Of a stretch of DNA of 23,596 nt, positions 1 to 6,060 are shown piece by piece. Under the pieces are notes generated by a model. It was given only the letters and a program-made list of their open reading frames with translations, was not told the origin of the DNA and ran no database searches. This DNA is from JAVWPP01 sp036635835 (GTDB lineage: Bacteria; Bacillota; Clostridia; TANB77; CAG-465): positions 1-23,596 of the forward strand of contig JAVWPP010000018.1 in NCBI GenBank assembly GCA_036635835.1. The letters are read 5' to 3'. Made by a program: the position numbers and the translations under genes. Within the stretch, counting starts at the first letter, position 1, and every line of letters begins with the position of its first letter.

Positions 1-51
1 CTAGGGAAAATAGAGAGTCGCCAATTTTTTTATGCCCAAAAACAGATTTAA
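1..51 (+). CDS. Possible 3' end of an upstream gene (partial)
   Basis: Frame 1 is open from the window edge for 16 codons (ending ...FFYAQKQI) and stops at TAA 49-51, twenty bases before a good terminator hairpin. That position fits the tail of a + strand gene lying outside the window. Sixteen residues are too few to identify a family, and an open run this short occurs easily by chance, so it may be non-coding. Confidence 0.3.
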   Translation, partial: LGKIESRQFFYAQKQI

Positions 52-70
52 TCTGCAAATATAGAGTAAA

Positions 71-98
71 AATAACACTAACGTGTTATTTTTTTTTG
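71..98 (+). terminator. Rho-independent terminator
   Basis: A perfect 8-bp stem (71-78 AATAACAC with 83-90 GTGTTATT) closes a 4-base loop and runs into a long T tract from 89. It would end transcription coming from the left of the window. Its T tract overlaps the -35 box of the next promoter, so the two units are packed tightly. Confidence 0.75.
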
Positions 99-124
99 AC
101 TTTTTTTAATATTAGATATATAAT
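96..124 (+). promoter_or_regulatory. SigmaA-type promoter for the 312-residue membrane protein
   Basis: TTGACT at 96-101, a 17-base spacer, then TATAAT at 119-124. Transcription would start near 131, about 23 bases before the ATG at 154 and just upstream of the AAGGAG site at 141-146. Confidence 0.7.
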
Positions 125-153
125 TAACGTATATAAAAATAAGGAGAAAATCT

Positions 154-1092
154 ATGAAAAAAAACGTTAAAATGTATAATGTATTATTCCCAATTTGGAT
201 AATATTTTTACTACCACCAGTAATATTATTAGTCTTACCAGGAAACTTTATAATAGACTCACTAGTATTACTCATAGGAATGGCATGCTTAAAAATATCT
301 AATAAAAAGAAAATATATTTAAAAACAATATTAAAAGTATGGATAGTTGGATTTGTAGCAGACATAATAGGAAGTGTAATACTACTTGGAACTCAGCTAT
401 TACCATATAGCATGAATAGCATAACAACAGCAACCGCAACCAATCCATTTACCAACATATATTCACTTATACTAGTTATATTAGCGGTCCTTGTTTCAGG
501 TATATGCATATATATTCTTAACTTTATAATATCTTTTAGAAAAATAGAAATAACAGTTAAAAAGAAAAAAGGAATATGCTTAGTTCTTGCTGTAATGACA
601 GCTCCATATCTATTTTTCGTACCATCTACATTAATGTACAAAACAGATACTAAGAATGTATCAGAAGTGCAGGTATATTTAAAAGAAAACCAAGACATAT
701 ATTTAGGAGATAACTCAGGCATGACTAAATCTTTTCAAGATGCCTTTAATATATGTTCTAGCCAGTACAAAAGTAATATAAAAGACATAGTACAAAATAT
801 AATTTATGAAATAGATACAAAAAACAGTACATTTAATGTAAAAATAAAAGTAAATTCAGAAATTACAGCAGAGGAACAAGAAGATCTTATGAAATCTTTA
901 AAAGAAGCAAGCTTCTTAACTATTCTAACTAGTTTAAATACAGAAAACGTAACATACAATATAACAAATAAAGGCGGAGAATCTATAGCAAAAGAAATTT
1001 TATCTATAGAAGATATAAAAAAAGAATATAATGTAGACATAGAAGAATTAAAACAAGATTACATGCAAGTAGAAAAAATAATAGCTAAATAA
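154..1092 (+). CDS. Polytopic membrane protein of unknown function, 312 aa
   Basis: I do not recognise the family. The N-terminal half (about residues 8-155) holds four or five hydrophobic segments, around 9-29, 33-47, 60-82, 97-126 and 139-157, joined by short Lys-rich loops such as SNKKKIY and TVKKKKG, which positive-inside would place in the cytoplasm. The last ~150 residues are soluble and charged, with mixed helix and strand character, and contain no cysteine pair or catalytic motif I can name. The start is set by AAGGAG at 141-146, seven bases before ATG. It has its own promoter and is followed by another small membrane gene with its own promoter, so they are neighbours rather than a clear operon. 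A sensor or a membrane-anchored assembly factor are guesses only. Confidence 0.8.
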   Translation: MKKNVKMYNVLFPIWIIFLLPPVILLVLPGNFIIDSLVLLIGMACLKISNKKKIYLKTILKVWIVGFVADIIGSVILLGTQLLPYSMNSITTATATNPFTNIYSLILVILAVLVSGICIYILNFIISFRKIEITVKKKKGICLVLAVMTAPYLFFVPSTLMYKTDTKNVSEVQVYLKENQDIYLGDNSGMTKSFQDAFNICSSQYKSNIKDIVQNIIYEIDTKNSTFNVKIKVNSEITAEEQEDLMKSLKEASFLTILTSLNTENVTYNITNKGGESIAKEILSIEDIKKEYNVDIEELKQDYMQVEKIIAK

Positions 1093-1096
1093 GATA

Positions 1097-1125
1097 TTGT
1101 TTTTTAAAATATTTAATTGTATAAT
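1097..1125 (+). promoter_or_regulatory. SigmaA-type promoter for the 117-residue membrane protein
   Basis: TTGTTT at 1097-1102, 17-base spacer, TATAAT at 1120-1125. It lies entirely in the 56-base gap after the preceding stop codon and would give a leader of about 17 bases. Confidence 0.6.
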
Positions 1126-1148
1126 ATAAATAAGAACGAGGTAAAAAT

Positions 1149-1502
1149 ATGAAGGATAAAGAAATAAGAAATACAGTGAAGATATATACACAAATAATAT
1201 ATATACTTCAAATTATAGCAATAGTAATGAGTACACTTTCTCTTATAATAAAGGGATATTTAACTGGCATATCAATAATAGCTATAATAATTGCACTTGT
1301 ATTATCTGTACCACACTTTTTTGCAAGTACATATCTTGCTATTAAATATAGCAAAGAAATGAAAGCAGGTAAAAAAGAAACAGATAAGAAAAAGATACTT
1401 GCAGATGAGCTTAAACAAGTAAAAACAAATCAAATATTTATGCTACTTTGCATATTATATATGGTAGCTACACTTGTATTATTTAATTTTATGAAAATCT
1501 AA
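1149..1502 (+). CDS. Small membrane protein of unknown function, 117 aa
   Basis: Three hydrophobic segments are visible: about residues 13-33, 38-65 and 95-114. A Lys-rich loop between the second and third (SKEMKAGKKETDKKK) should be cytoplasmic. GAGGT at 1138-1142, six bases before the ATG, supports the start. No family, enzyme motif or metal site is recognisable. It ends at a hairpin shared with the convergent gene on the other strand. It could be a small accessory membrane protein, but nothing in the sequence says of what. Confidence 0.75.
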   Translation: MKDKEIRNTVKIYTQIIYILQIIAIVMSTLSLIIKGYLTGISIIAIIIALVLSVPHFFASTYLAIKYSKEMKAGKKETDKKKILADELKQVKTNQIFMLLCILYMVATLVLFNFMKI

Positions 1503-1508
1503 TAAATT

Positions 1509-1547
1509 AGCAAAAAAAAAGAGAAGCGAAAGTTTCTCTTTTTTGCT
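1509..1547. terminator. Bidirectional terminator between convergent genes
   Basis: An A-rich arm ending GAGAA (1521-1525) pairs with TTCTC (1534-1538) followed by six T. The reverse strand shows the same hairpin followed by nine T, from A1512-1520. It lies between the + strand stop at 1502 and overlaps the stop of the - strand gene at 1546-1548, so it can serve both. Confidence 0.75.
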
Positions 1548-1923
1548 ATAATAAATATTTTTTAATAATGCTTAAGTATATAAAAATAGCATAAACAATA
1601 AAAGTGAAAAGAATAGTACCAATAAAATATAGTTTATAGTGCTTATTAGATTTATCAATATTTTCTATAAGCTCAACATAAATTTCTTTACCAGCTATAA
1701 AGAAAACAAAACTAAAAATAGTAAAATCCAAGAAACATTTTATATAAACATTAAAATCATTTTGAGAAGTAATAAAATATATCACTATAAAAATTGCCAT
1801 AGTAACTAATATAATTAAATCATATTTTTGTTTTATTTTTTCTTTTCTAATTTCGGAATTTTTTTCATTCATCTCGTCTAAATCTTTTTGTATTTTATTT
1901 AACTTTTTTTTGTTTTTCATCAT
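1546..1923 (-). CDS. Small membrane protein of unknown function, 125 aa (minus strand)
   Basis: The N-terminal ~30 residues are a very charged Lys/Glu helix (KKKLNKIQKDLDEMNEKN), followed by hydrophobic segments near residues 35-53, 63-78 and 97-119. Two ATG codons in tandem (1923 and 1920) could start it. GAGGTG on the minus strand at 1930-1935 suits the first. A consensus-like promoter lies directly upstream. I do not recognise the family. It points away from nrdD, so the 370-base gap between them holds the control regions of both genes. Confidence 0.75.
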   Translation of the reverse strand: MMKNKKKLNKIQKDLDEMNEKNSEIRKEKIKQKYDLIILVTMAIFIVIYFITSQNDFNVYIKCFLDFTIFSFVFFIAGKEIYVELIENIDKSNKHYKLYFIGTILFTFIVYAIFIYLSIIKKYLL

Positions 1924-1940
1924 AAAAACACCTCAGTACA

Positions 1941-1969
1941 ATTATATAATTATATATATATAAAAGCAA
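1941..1969 (-). promoter_or_regulatory. SigmaA-type promoter, minus strand
   Basis: Read on the minus strand: TTGCTT (1969-1964), a 17-base spacer, TATAAT (1946-1941), then GAGGTG and the ATG of the 125-residue gene. The spacing and the match at -10 are good. Confidence 0.65.
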
Positions 1970-2010
1970 CACCTACTTTTATATATAACACTCCATTTTT
2001 TTTAAACTAG

Positions 2011-2057
2011 ATACTACATATCGTATATGAAAGAAAATATACAACTATATTTTGTGT
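2011..2057 (+). promoter_or_regulatory. Distal pair of NrdR-box-like operators
   Basis: Two 16-bp sites resemble the NrdR consensus as I recall it (ACACWATATATWGTGT): ATACTACATATCGTAT at 2011-2026 (12 of 16) and CAACTATATTTTGTGT at 2042-2057 (13 of 16). Their starts are exactly 31 bp apart, the three-turn spacing reported for NrdR box pairs. They lie about 240 bp before nrdD and 145 bp before its -35 box, so they could act from a distance, through DNA looping, or on another promoter that I cannot place. Confidence 0.6.
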
Positions 2058-2201
2058 TTTTCTTAAAAAAAGTCTTGGAAAAAAAACGACGTTACATTTA
2101 ATGACACATGACAAGTATCGACAAAGTATGAAAGACAAATAACATAAAAAAAATTACAGAAATTTCATTCAAAAAAAGGTTGTTATTATGTAAAAAATGA
2201 G

Positions 2202-2230
2202 TTGACATGCTACTTTTAAAATGATAAACT
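2202..2230 (+). promoter_or_regulatory. nrd operon promoter
   Basis: A perfect -35 TTGACA (2202-2207), a 17-base spacer and TAAACT (2225-2230). Transcription would start near 2237, a few bases upstream of the proximal NrdR-box pair, which is where a repressor would block initiation or clearance. Confidence 0.7.
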
Positions 2231-2242
2231 AAGGATAGTTAG

Positions 2243-2289
2243 ATACAAGATATTGTATCTTTTAAAAACAAGAACACAAGGAGTAGTGG
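2243..2289 (+). promoter_or_regulatory. Proximal pair of NrdR-box-like operators overlapping the nrdD leader
   Basis: ATACAAGATATTGTAT (2243-2258) matches the recalled NrdR consensus at 13 of 16 positions and sits in a near-perfect palindrome (2242-2259). A second, weaker site, ACACAAGGAGTAGTGG (2274-2289, 11 of 16), starts exactly 31 bp later and contains the AAGGAG ribosome binding site of nrdD at 2278-2283. The weak one alone would not be called. The spacing, and the nrdR gene in the same operon, make it credible. Confidence 0.6.
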
Positions 2290-2295
2290 TTACAA

Positions 2296-4632
2296 ATGAA
2301 AGAAATAATTAAGAGAGATGGAAGAAAAGTAGCGTTTGAGAAATTGAAAATAGCAAATGCAATATTCGAGGCTGCTAAAGTAGTTGGCGGAAATGACTTT
2401 AATAAAGCTAAAGAATTAGCGAATAAAGTTGTTGTATATTTAGATGAAAAAATGCAAAAAGAAACACCAACAGTAGAAAATGTACAAGATGCCGTAGAAC
2501 ATGTTTTAGTAGAAGAAGGACATGCAGCAACAGCTAAAGAATACATATTATATAGATCTGAAAGAACAAAACATAGAGATATGGACAGTCAAATAATGAA
2601 AACGTTAGGAAAACTAACTTTTCAAGATTCTAAAGATAATGACACAAAGAGAGAAAATGCAAATGTTAACGCAGATACTGCAATGGGAACAATGTTAAAG
2701 TATGGATCAGAAAGTGCAAAAAAATTCTATGAAATGTTTGTACTAAATCCAGAACATTCAAAAGCTCATCAAGCAGGAGATATACATATACATGATTTAG
2801 ATTTTTTAACTCTAACAACTACTTGTTGTCAAATAGATATTATTAAATTATTTAAAGATGGATTCTCAACAGGAGAAGGTTTTTTAAGAGAGCCAAATGA
2901 TATTTTAAGTTATTCAGCTCTTGCATGTATAGCAATTCAATCTAATCAAAATGATCAACATGGTGGACAAAGTATTCCTAACTTTGAGTATGGAATGGCA
3001 CTTGGAGTTAAAAAATCATATAAGAAAATTTATATTAAAAATATGATTAAAGCAATTGAACTTTTAGAAGAAATGCAAGATGCAGAAGCTTTTGTAAATG
3101 AATACATGAATAGAATTTCAGAAAATGGCTGCATACCATCACTTGAGAATACAACAGGATTTAGTGAAATAGAAAAAGAAGAACTTAGCAAAAAATTTGA
3201 CGCTGTAAGAGTAGCAAGACTACAAAAATTCACTATAAAATATACAGAAAAAGAAATTCAAAAAGCTACATATCAAGCAATGGAAGCATTTGTACATAAT
3301 TTAAATACAATGCATTCTAGAGCAGGAGCACAGGTTCCATTTAGTTCAATTAATTATGGATTAGATGTAACTCCTGAAGGAAGACTTGTAATGAAGAGTA
3401 TTTTAGATGCAACTTGGGCTGGTCTTGGAAATGGTGAAACACCAATATTCCCAATACAAATATTAAAAATAAAAGAAGGAATTAATTACAATCCAGAAGA
3501 TCCAAACTATGATATATTTAAACTTGCAATGAAAGTATCAGCAAAAAGATTGTTCCCTAATTTCTCATTCCTAGATGCACCATTTAATGCACCATACTAT
3601 AAGCCAGGTCATCCTGAAACAGAGATTGCTTATATGGGGTGCAGAACAAGGGTAATGGCTAATGAATATGATAAAGAACATGAGACTGTTAACGGAAGAG
3701 GTAACTTAAGTTTCACATCAATTAATCTTCCAAGACTAGGTATACTAGCAGATCATGATATAGAAAAATTCTATAAGTCATTAGACGATAAAATAGCATT
3801 AATTGTAGAACAATTACTTGCAAGATTTGAAATACAAAAACATAAAAAAGTTAAAAACTATCCTTTCTTAATGGGACAAGGAGTTTGGCTTGGTTCAGAT
3901 AATATGGACCCAGAAGAAGAAGTTGGAGAAGTATTAAAACATGGTTCTCTTGCAATGGGATTTATAGGACTTGCTGAAACATTAGTTGCTTTAACAGGAA
4001 AACATCATGGAGAAGATGAAAAATCAAGAAAACTAGGCTTAGATATAGTTGGTCGTATGAGACAAAGAATGGACGAAGCTTGTAAAGCTACAGGACTTAA
4101 TTTTAGTTTAATAGGTACACCTGCAGAAGGTTTATCAGGTAGATTCGTAAGAATGGACGCTGAAAGATTTGGAAAAATACCTGGAGTTACAGATAGAGAG
4201 TATTATACTAACTCATTCCATGTACCAGTATATTATAAAATAAGTGCTTTTGATAAAATTCAAATAGAGGCTCCATATCATAATTTAACAAATGGCGGAC
4301 ATATAAGCTATGTTGAAGTAGACGGAAACCCAGGAAGAAATCTTAAAGCATTTGAACAAATTGTTAGAACAATGAAAGAAGCTGGAGTTGGATATGGTTC
4401 AATAAATCACCCAGTAGATAGAGATCCTATTTGCGGATATACAGGCGTAATAAAAGATAAATGCCCACATTGCGGAAGAGCAGATGGAGCAGATGGTGTG
4501 CATTTTGAAAGAATCAGAAGAATAACTGGATATTTAGTTGGAACAGTAGATAGATTTAACAATGCAAAACGAGCAGAAGTAAGAGATAGAACAAAGCACC
4601 AAGAAAATACTTTAGATATAGAAGAGTGCTAA
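2296..4632 (+). CDS. nrdD: Anaerobic ribonucleoside-triphosphate reductase, large subunit (class III)
   Basis: Reduces NTPs to dNTPs without oxygen, using a stable glycyl radical installed by NrdG; cytoplasmic. The 778 residues begin with an ATP-cone (about 1-90, starting KEIIKRDGRKVAF), the allosteric nucleotide site. The glycyl-radical barrel follows, with TTTCCQID (C177, C178) and MGCRTRV (C449), where C449 aligns with the likely thiyl-radical cysteine. A C-terminal metal knot has C713, C723 and C726, with an Asp (D710) where some relatives have a fourth Cys. The radical loop is RRITGYLVG, with G745 as the probable glycyl radical. The length is usual for the family. AAGGAG at 2278-2283 sets the start. 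It leads an operon with a 90-residue gene that repeats its C terminus, nrdG and nrdR, and is probably NrdR-repressed. After its single TAA stop the same frame stays open into the next gene. Confidence 0.97.
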   Translation: MKEIIKRDGRKVAFEKLKIANAIFEAAKVVGGNDFNKAKELANKVVVYLDEKMQKETPTVENVQDAVEHVLVEEGHAATAKEYILYRSERTKHRDMDSQIMKTLGKLTFQDSKDNDTKRENANVNADTAMGTMLKYGSESAKKFYEMFVLNPEHSKAHQAGDIHIHDLDFLTLTTTCCQIDIIKLFKDGFSTGEGFLREPNDILSYSALACIAIQSNQNDQHGGQSIPNFEYGMALGVKKSYKKIYIKNMIKAIELLEEMQDAEAFVNEYMNRISENGCIPSLENTTGFSEIEKEELSKKFDAVRVARLQKFTIKYTEKEIQKATYQAMEAFVHNLNTMHSRAGAQVPFSSINYGLDVTPEGRLVMKSILDATWAGLGNGETPIFPIQILKIKEGINYNPEDPNYDIFKLAMKVSAKRLFPNFSFLDAPFNAPYYKPGHPETEIAYMGCRTRVMANEYDKEHETVNGRGNLSFTSINLPRLGILADHDIEKFYKSLDDKIALIVEQLLARFEIQKHKKVKNYPFLMGQGVWLGSDNMDPEEEVGEVLKHGSLAMGFIGLAETLVALTGKHHGEDEKSRKLGLDIVGRMRQRMDEACKATGLNFSLIGTPAEGLSGRFVRMDAERFGKIPGVTDREYYTNSFHVPVYYKISAFDKIQIEAPYHNLTNGGHISYVEVDGNPGRNLKAFEQIVRTMKEAGVGYGSINHPVDRDPICGYTGVIKDKCPHCGRADGADGVHFERIRRITGYLVGTVDRFNNAKRAEVRDRTKHQENTLDIEEC
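4503..4598 (+). repeat. Direct repeat, copy 1 (3' end of nrdD, glycyl-radical loop)
   Basis: This 96-base stretch recurs at 4818-4913, offset 315 bases. The copies differ at three positions only (4515 C/T, 4572 A/T, 4596 G/A), each the third base of a synonymous codon (Ile, Arg, Lys). It encodes FERIRRITGYLVG through RTKH. Sequence on either side is unrelated. Confidence 0.95.
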
Positions 4633-4659
4633 AAATTAAATTTACAAAGGAGAAGTAAT

Positions 4660-4932
4660 ATGAAAGTAGAAGTAATAGGCGGAAGCTTAAAACAAGAAGA
4701 AATAGATAGATATATTGAATATATAGAAGAAAAAAATCAAGGAGAAATTTTAAATACATTAACTTTAACAGTAGATGGTGAGTATGTAGACATGCAGTAT
4801 ACATTTAAAGATGTTCCTTTTGAAAGAATTAGAAGAATAACTGGATATTTAGTTGGAACAGTAGATAGATTTAACAATGCAAAACGTGCAGAAGTAAGAG
4901 ATAGAACAAAACATTCAGAGCTTTGCGTATAG
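4660..4932 (+). CDS. Small protein with a copy of the NrdD glycyl-radical segment, 90 aa
   Basis: Residues 54-85 (FERIRRITGYLVG...RTKH) are identical to NrdD 737-768, so the protein carries its own candidate radical glycine, G62. The N-terminal ~50 residues (MKVEVIGGSLKQEEIDRYIE...) are not in this NrdD and look like a small alpha/beta unit: strand, helix, two strands with TLTVDGEYVDMQY. It lacks the ATP-cone, the catalytic cysteines and the zinc knot, so it cannot reduce nucleotides alone. AAAGGAG at 4646-4652, seven bases before the ATG, shows it is meant to be translated. It lies 27 bases after nrdD in the same frame and just before nrdG, the enzyme that would activate its glycine. YfiD/GrcA does the comparable job for pyruvate formate-lyase, replacing a cleaved radical domain. 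A repair or regulatory partner of NrdD is my inference. A leftover of partial duplication is possible but less likely, given the intact signals. Confidence 0.85.
   Translation: MKVEVIGGSLKQEEIDRYIEYIEEKNQGEILNTLTLTVDGEYVDMQYTFKDVPFERIRRITGYLVGTVDRFNNAKRAEVRDRTKHSELCV
4818..4913 (+). repeat. Direct repeat, copy 2 (3' end of the 90-residue gene)
   Basis: Partner of 4503-4598, with 93 of 96 bases identical. The offset of 315 bases is a multiple of three and both copies are read in the same frame. Recombination between them would therefore delete the nrdD stop and the unique part of the small gene, yet leave a full-length NrdD with a slightly changed tail. Confidence 0.95.
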
Positions 4933-4946
4933 AAAGAAGTGCCAAA

Positions 4947-5495
4947 ATGGAAGAAGATATTATTAAAATAGCTGGAATTACTGAAGAGTCTTCAGTAGAT
5001 GGACCCGGAATAAGATATGTAATATTTACACAAGGTTGCCCCCATAATTGCAAGGGGTGCCATAATCCACAAACTCATGATTTGTGTGGAGGTAAACCTA
5101 TTAAAATAGATGATCTAGTAGAAAAAATAAATAAAAATCCTATGCTTTCTGGTGTTACACTTAGTGGTGGCGAACCATTCTTACAAGCAAGAGCCTTATC
5201 TAAACTTATAGATAAGTTAGATACTAATAAGCATGATGTAATGGTATATACCGGATTTGAATATGAAAATTTAGTAGATAAGTCAAATGAAAAAAATGCT
5301 TTTTCTGAGTTATTATCTAGAGCAGATATATTAATAGATGGAAAATTTGAAAATGATAAAAAAGATGAACTGCTTATGTTTAGAGGCAGCAGTAATCAAA
5401 GAATAATAGATTGTAAAAATTCTTTGAAAACAGGCAAAGTCTTAGAAGCAAAAGTAAACGAAGAGGGCTATGTTACATATGTAGACCAACTTTAG
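4947..5495 (+). CDS. nrdG: Anaerobic ribonucleotide reductase activating enzyme (radical SAM)
   Basis: Uses a [4Fe-4S] cluster and S-adenosylmethionine to abstract hydrogen from the NrdD glycine. The cluster motif CPHNCKGC (C31, C35, C38) is the CX3CX2C of radical SAM activases, followed by HNPQTHD. SVDGPGIRYVIFTQG precedes it, as usual in NrdG, and TLSGGEPF is the SAM-contacting GGE motif. From ATG 4947 the protein has 182 residues, normal for the family. I chose this start because family members begin shortly before the IAGI segment. A TTG at 4923 would extend it by 8 residues and overlap the small gene, but has no ribosome binding site; the one before 4947 (AAAGAAG) is itself weak. Translational coupling to the upstream gene is likely. 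Confidence 0.95.
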   Translation: MEEDIIKIAGITEESSVDGPGIRYVIFTQGCPHNCKGCHNPQTHDLCGGKPIKIDDLVEKINKNPMLSGVTLSGGEPFLQARALSKLIDKLDTNKHDVMVYTGFEYENLVDKSNEKNAFSELLSRADILIDGKFENDKKDELLMFRGSSNQRIIDCKNSLKTGKVLEAKVNEEGYVTYVDQL

Positions 5496-5512
5496 AAATA
5501 GGAGGACACTTT

Positions 5513-5962
5513 ATGCGCTGCATACGATGTGGACATTTAGAAAGTAAAGTAATAGATTCAAGACCAAGTGATGACGGTAGTTTAATTCGTCGAAGAAGAG
5601 AATGTATGAAATGCGAAAATAGATTTACAACATATGAAAAAATAGAGTTTACACCAGTAATTGTTATAAAGAAAAATGAATTAAGAGAAGCTTTTGATAG
5701 AAAAAAAATAATAAATGGTGTATTAAAAGCTTGTGAAAAAAGACCTGTATCAATTGAAATAATAGAAGATATGGTAGATGATATTGAGCTAGAACTTAAT
5801 AATAATCTTATAAGAGAAATTAAATCAACAGATATTGGAGATATGATTATAAAACGTTTAAAGAAAATAGATGAAATAGCATATGTAAGATTTGCATCTG
5901 TATATAGGCAGTTTAAAGATATAAACGAATTTAAAACAGAATTAAATAAATTACTTAAATAA
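5513..5962 (+). CDS. nrdR: Transcriptional repressor of ribonucleotide reductase genes
   Basis: NrdR binds paired operators in nrd promoters when its ATP-cone is loaded with the (d)ATP forms that signal sufficient dNTPs. The 149 residues have the normal two-part design: a zinc ribbon with C3, C6, C31 and C34 (CIRCGH...CMKCENRF) and the basic stretch SLIRRRRE, then an ATP-cone from about 48 to 138 starting FTPVIVIKKNELREAFDRKK. TAGGAGG at 5501-5507 gives a strong start. It is the last gene of the nrd operon, 17 bases after nrdG, so it probably controls its own transcript through the paired boxes upstream of nrdD. Confidence 0.97.
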   Translation: MRCIRCGHLESKVIDSRPSDDGSLIRRRRECMKCENRFTTYEKIEFTPVIVIKKNELREAFDRKKIINGVLKACEKRPVSIEIIEDMVDDIELELNNNLIREIKSTDIGDMIIKRLKKIDEIAYVRFASVYRQFKDINEFKTELNKLLK

Positions 5963-5997
5963 CATAAGAGGGAATATGAATAATGTTCCCTCTTATG
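5963..5997 (+). terminator. Strong hairpin after nrdR without a T tract
   Basis: A perfect 12-bp stem (5963-5974 with 5986-5997) and an 11-base loop lie immediately after the nrdR stop. No T run follows, so termination may be inefficient, or the hairpin may instead protect the 3' end of the nrd mRNA. Confidence 0.55.
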
Positions 5998-6018
5998 CTA
6001 CACTTTGCTACCGTTTTA

Positions 6019-6027
6019 TGGTATAAT
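6019..6027 (+). promoter_or_regulatory. Extended -10 promoter for the ABC-F gene
   Basis: TGGTATAAT is an extended -10 element (TGN-TATAAT). No convincing -35 box lies 17 bases upstream, which extended -10 promoters tolerate. The transcript would start near 6034, followed by AAAAGGAG and the ATG at 6061. Confidence 0.55.
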
Positions 6028-6060
6028 GTATATGAAAAATATTAATAAAAAGGAGCACTT

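Noticed and set aside
2110..2141. GACAA(A)GTAT-like direct repeats (2110, 2120, 2134) in the nrdD upstream region
   Set aside because: The units are short, unevenly spaced and degenerate. I could not link them to a known regulator, and chance is likely in this composition.
4923..4946. TTG start extending NrdG by eight residues into the small gene
   Set aside because: No ribosome binding site precedes it, and the extra residues do not resemble NrdG. ATG 4947 starts close to the conserved IAGI segment.
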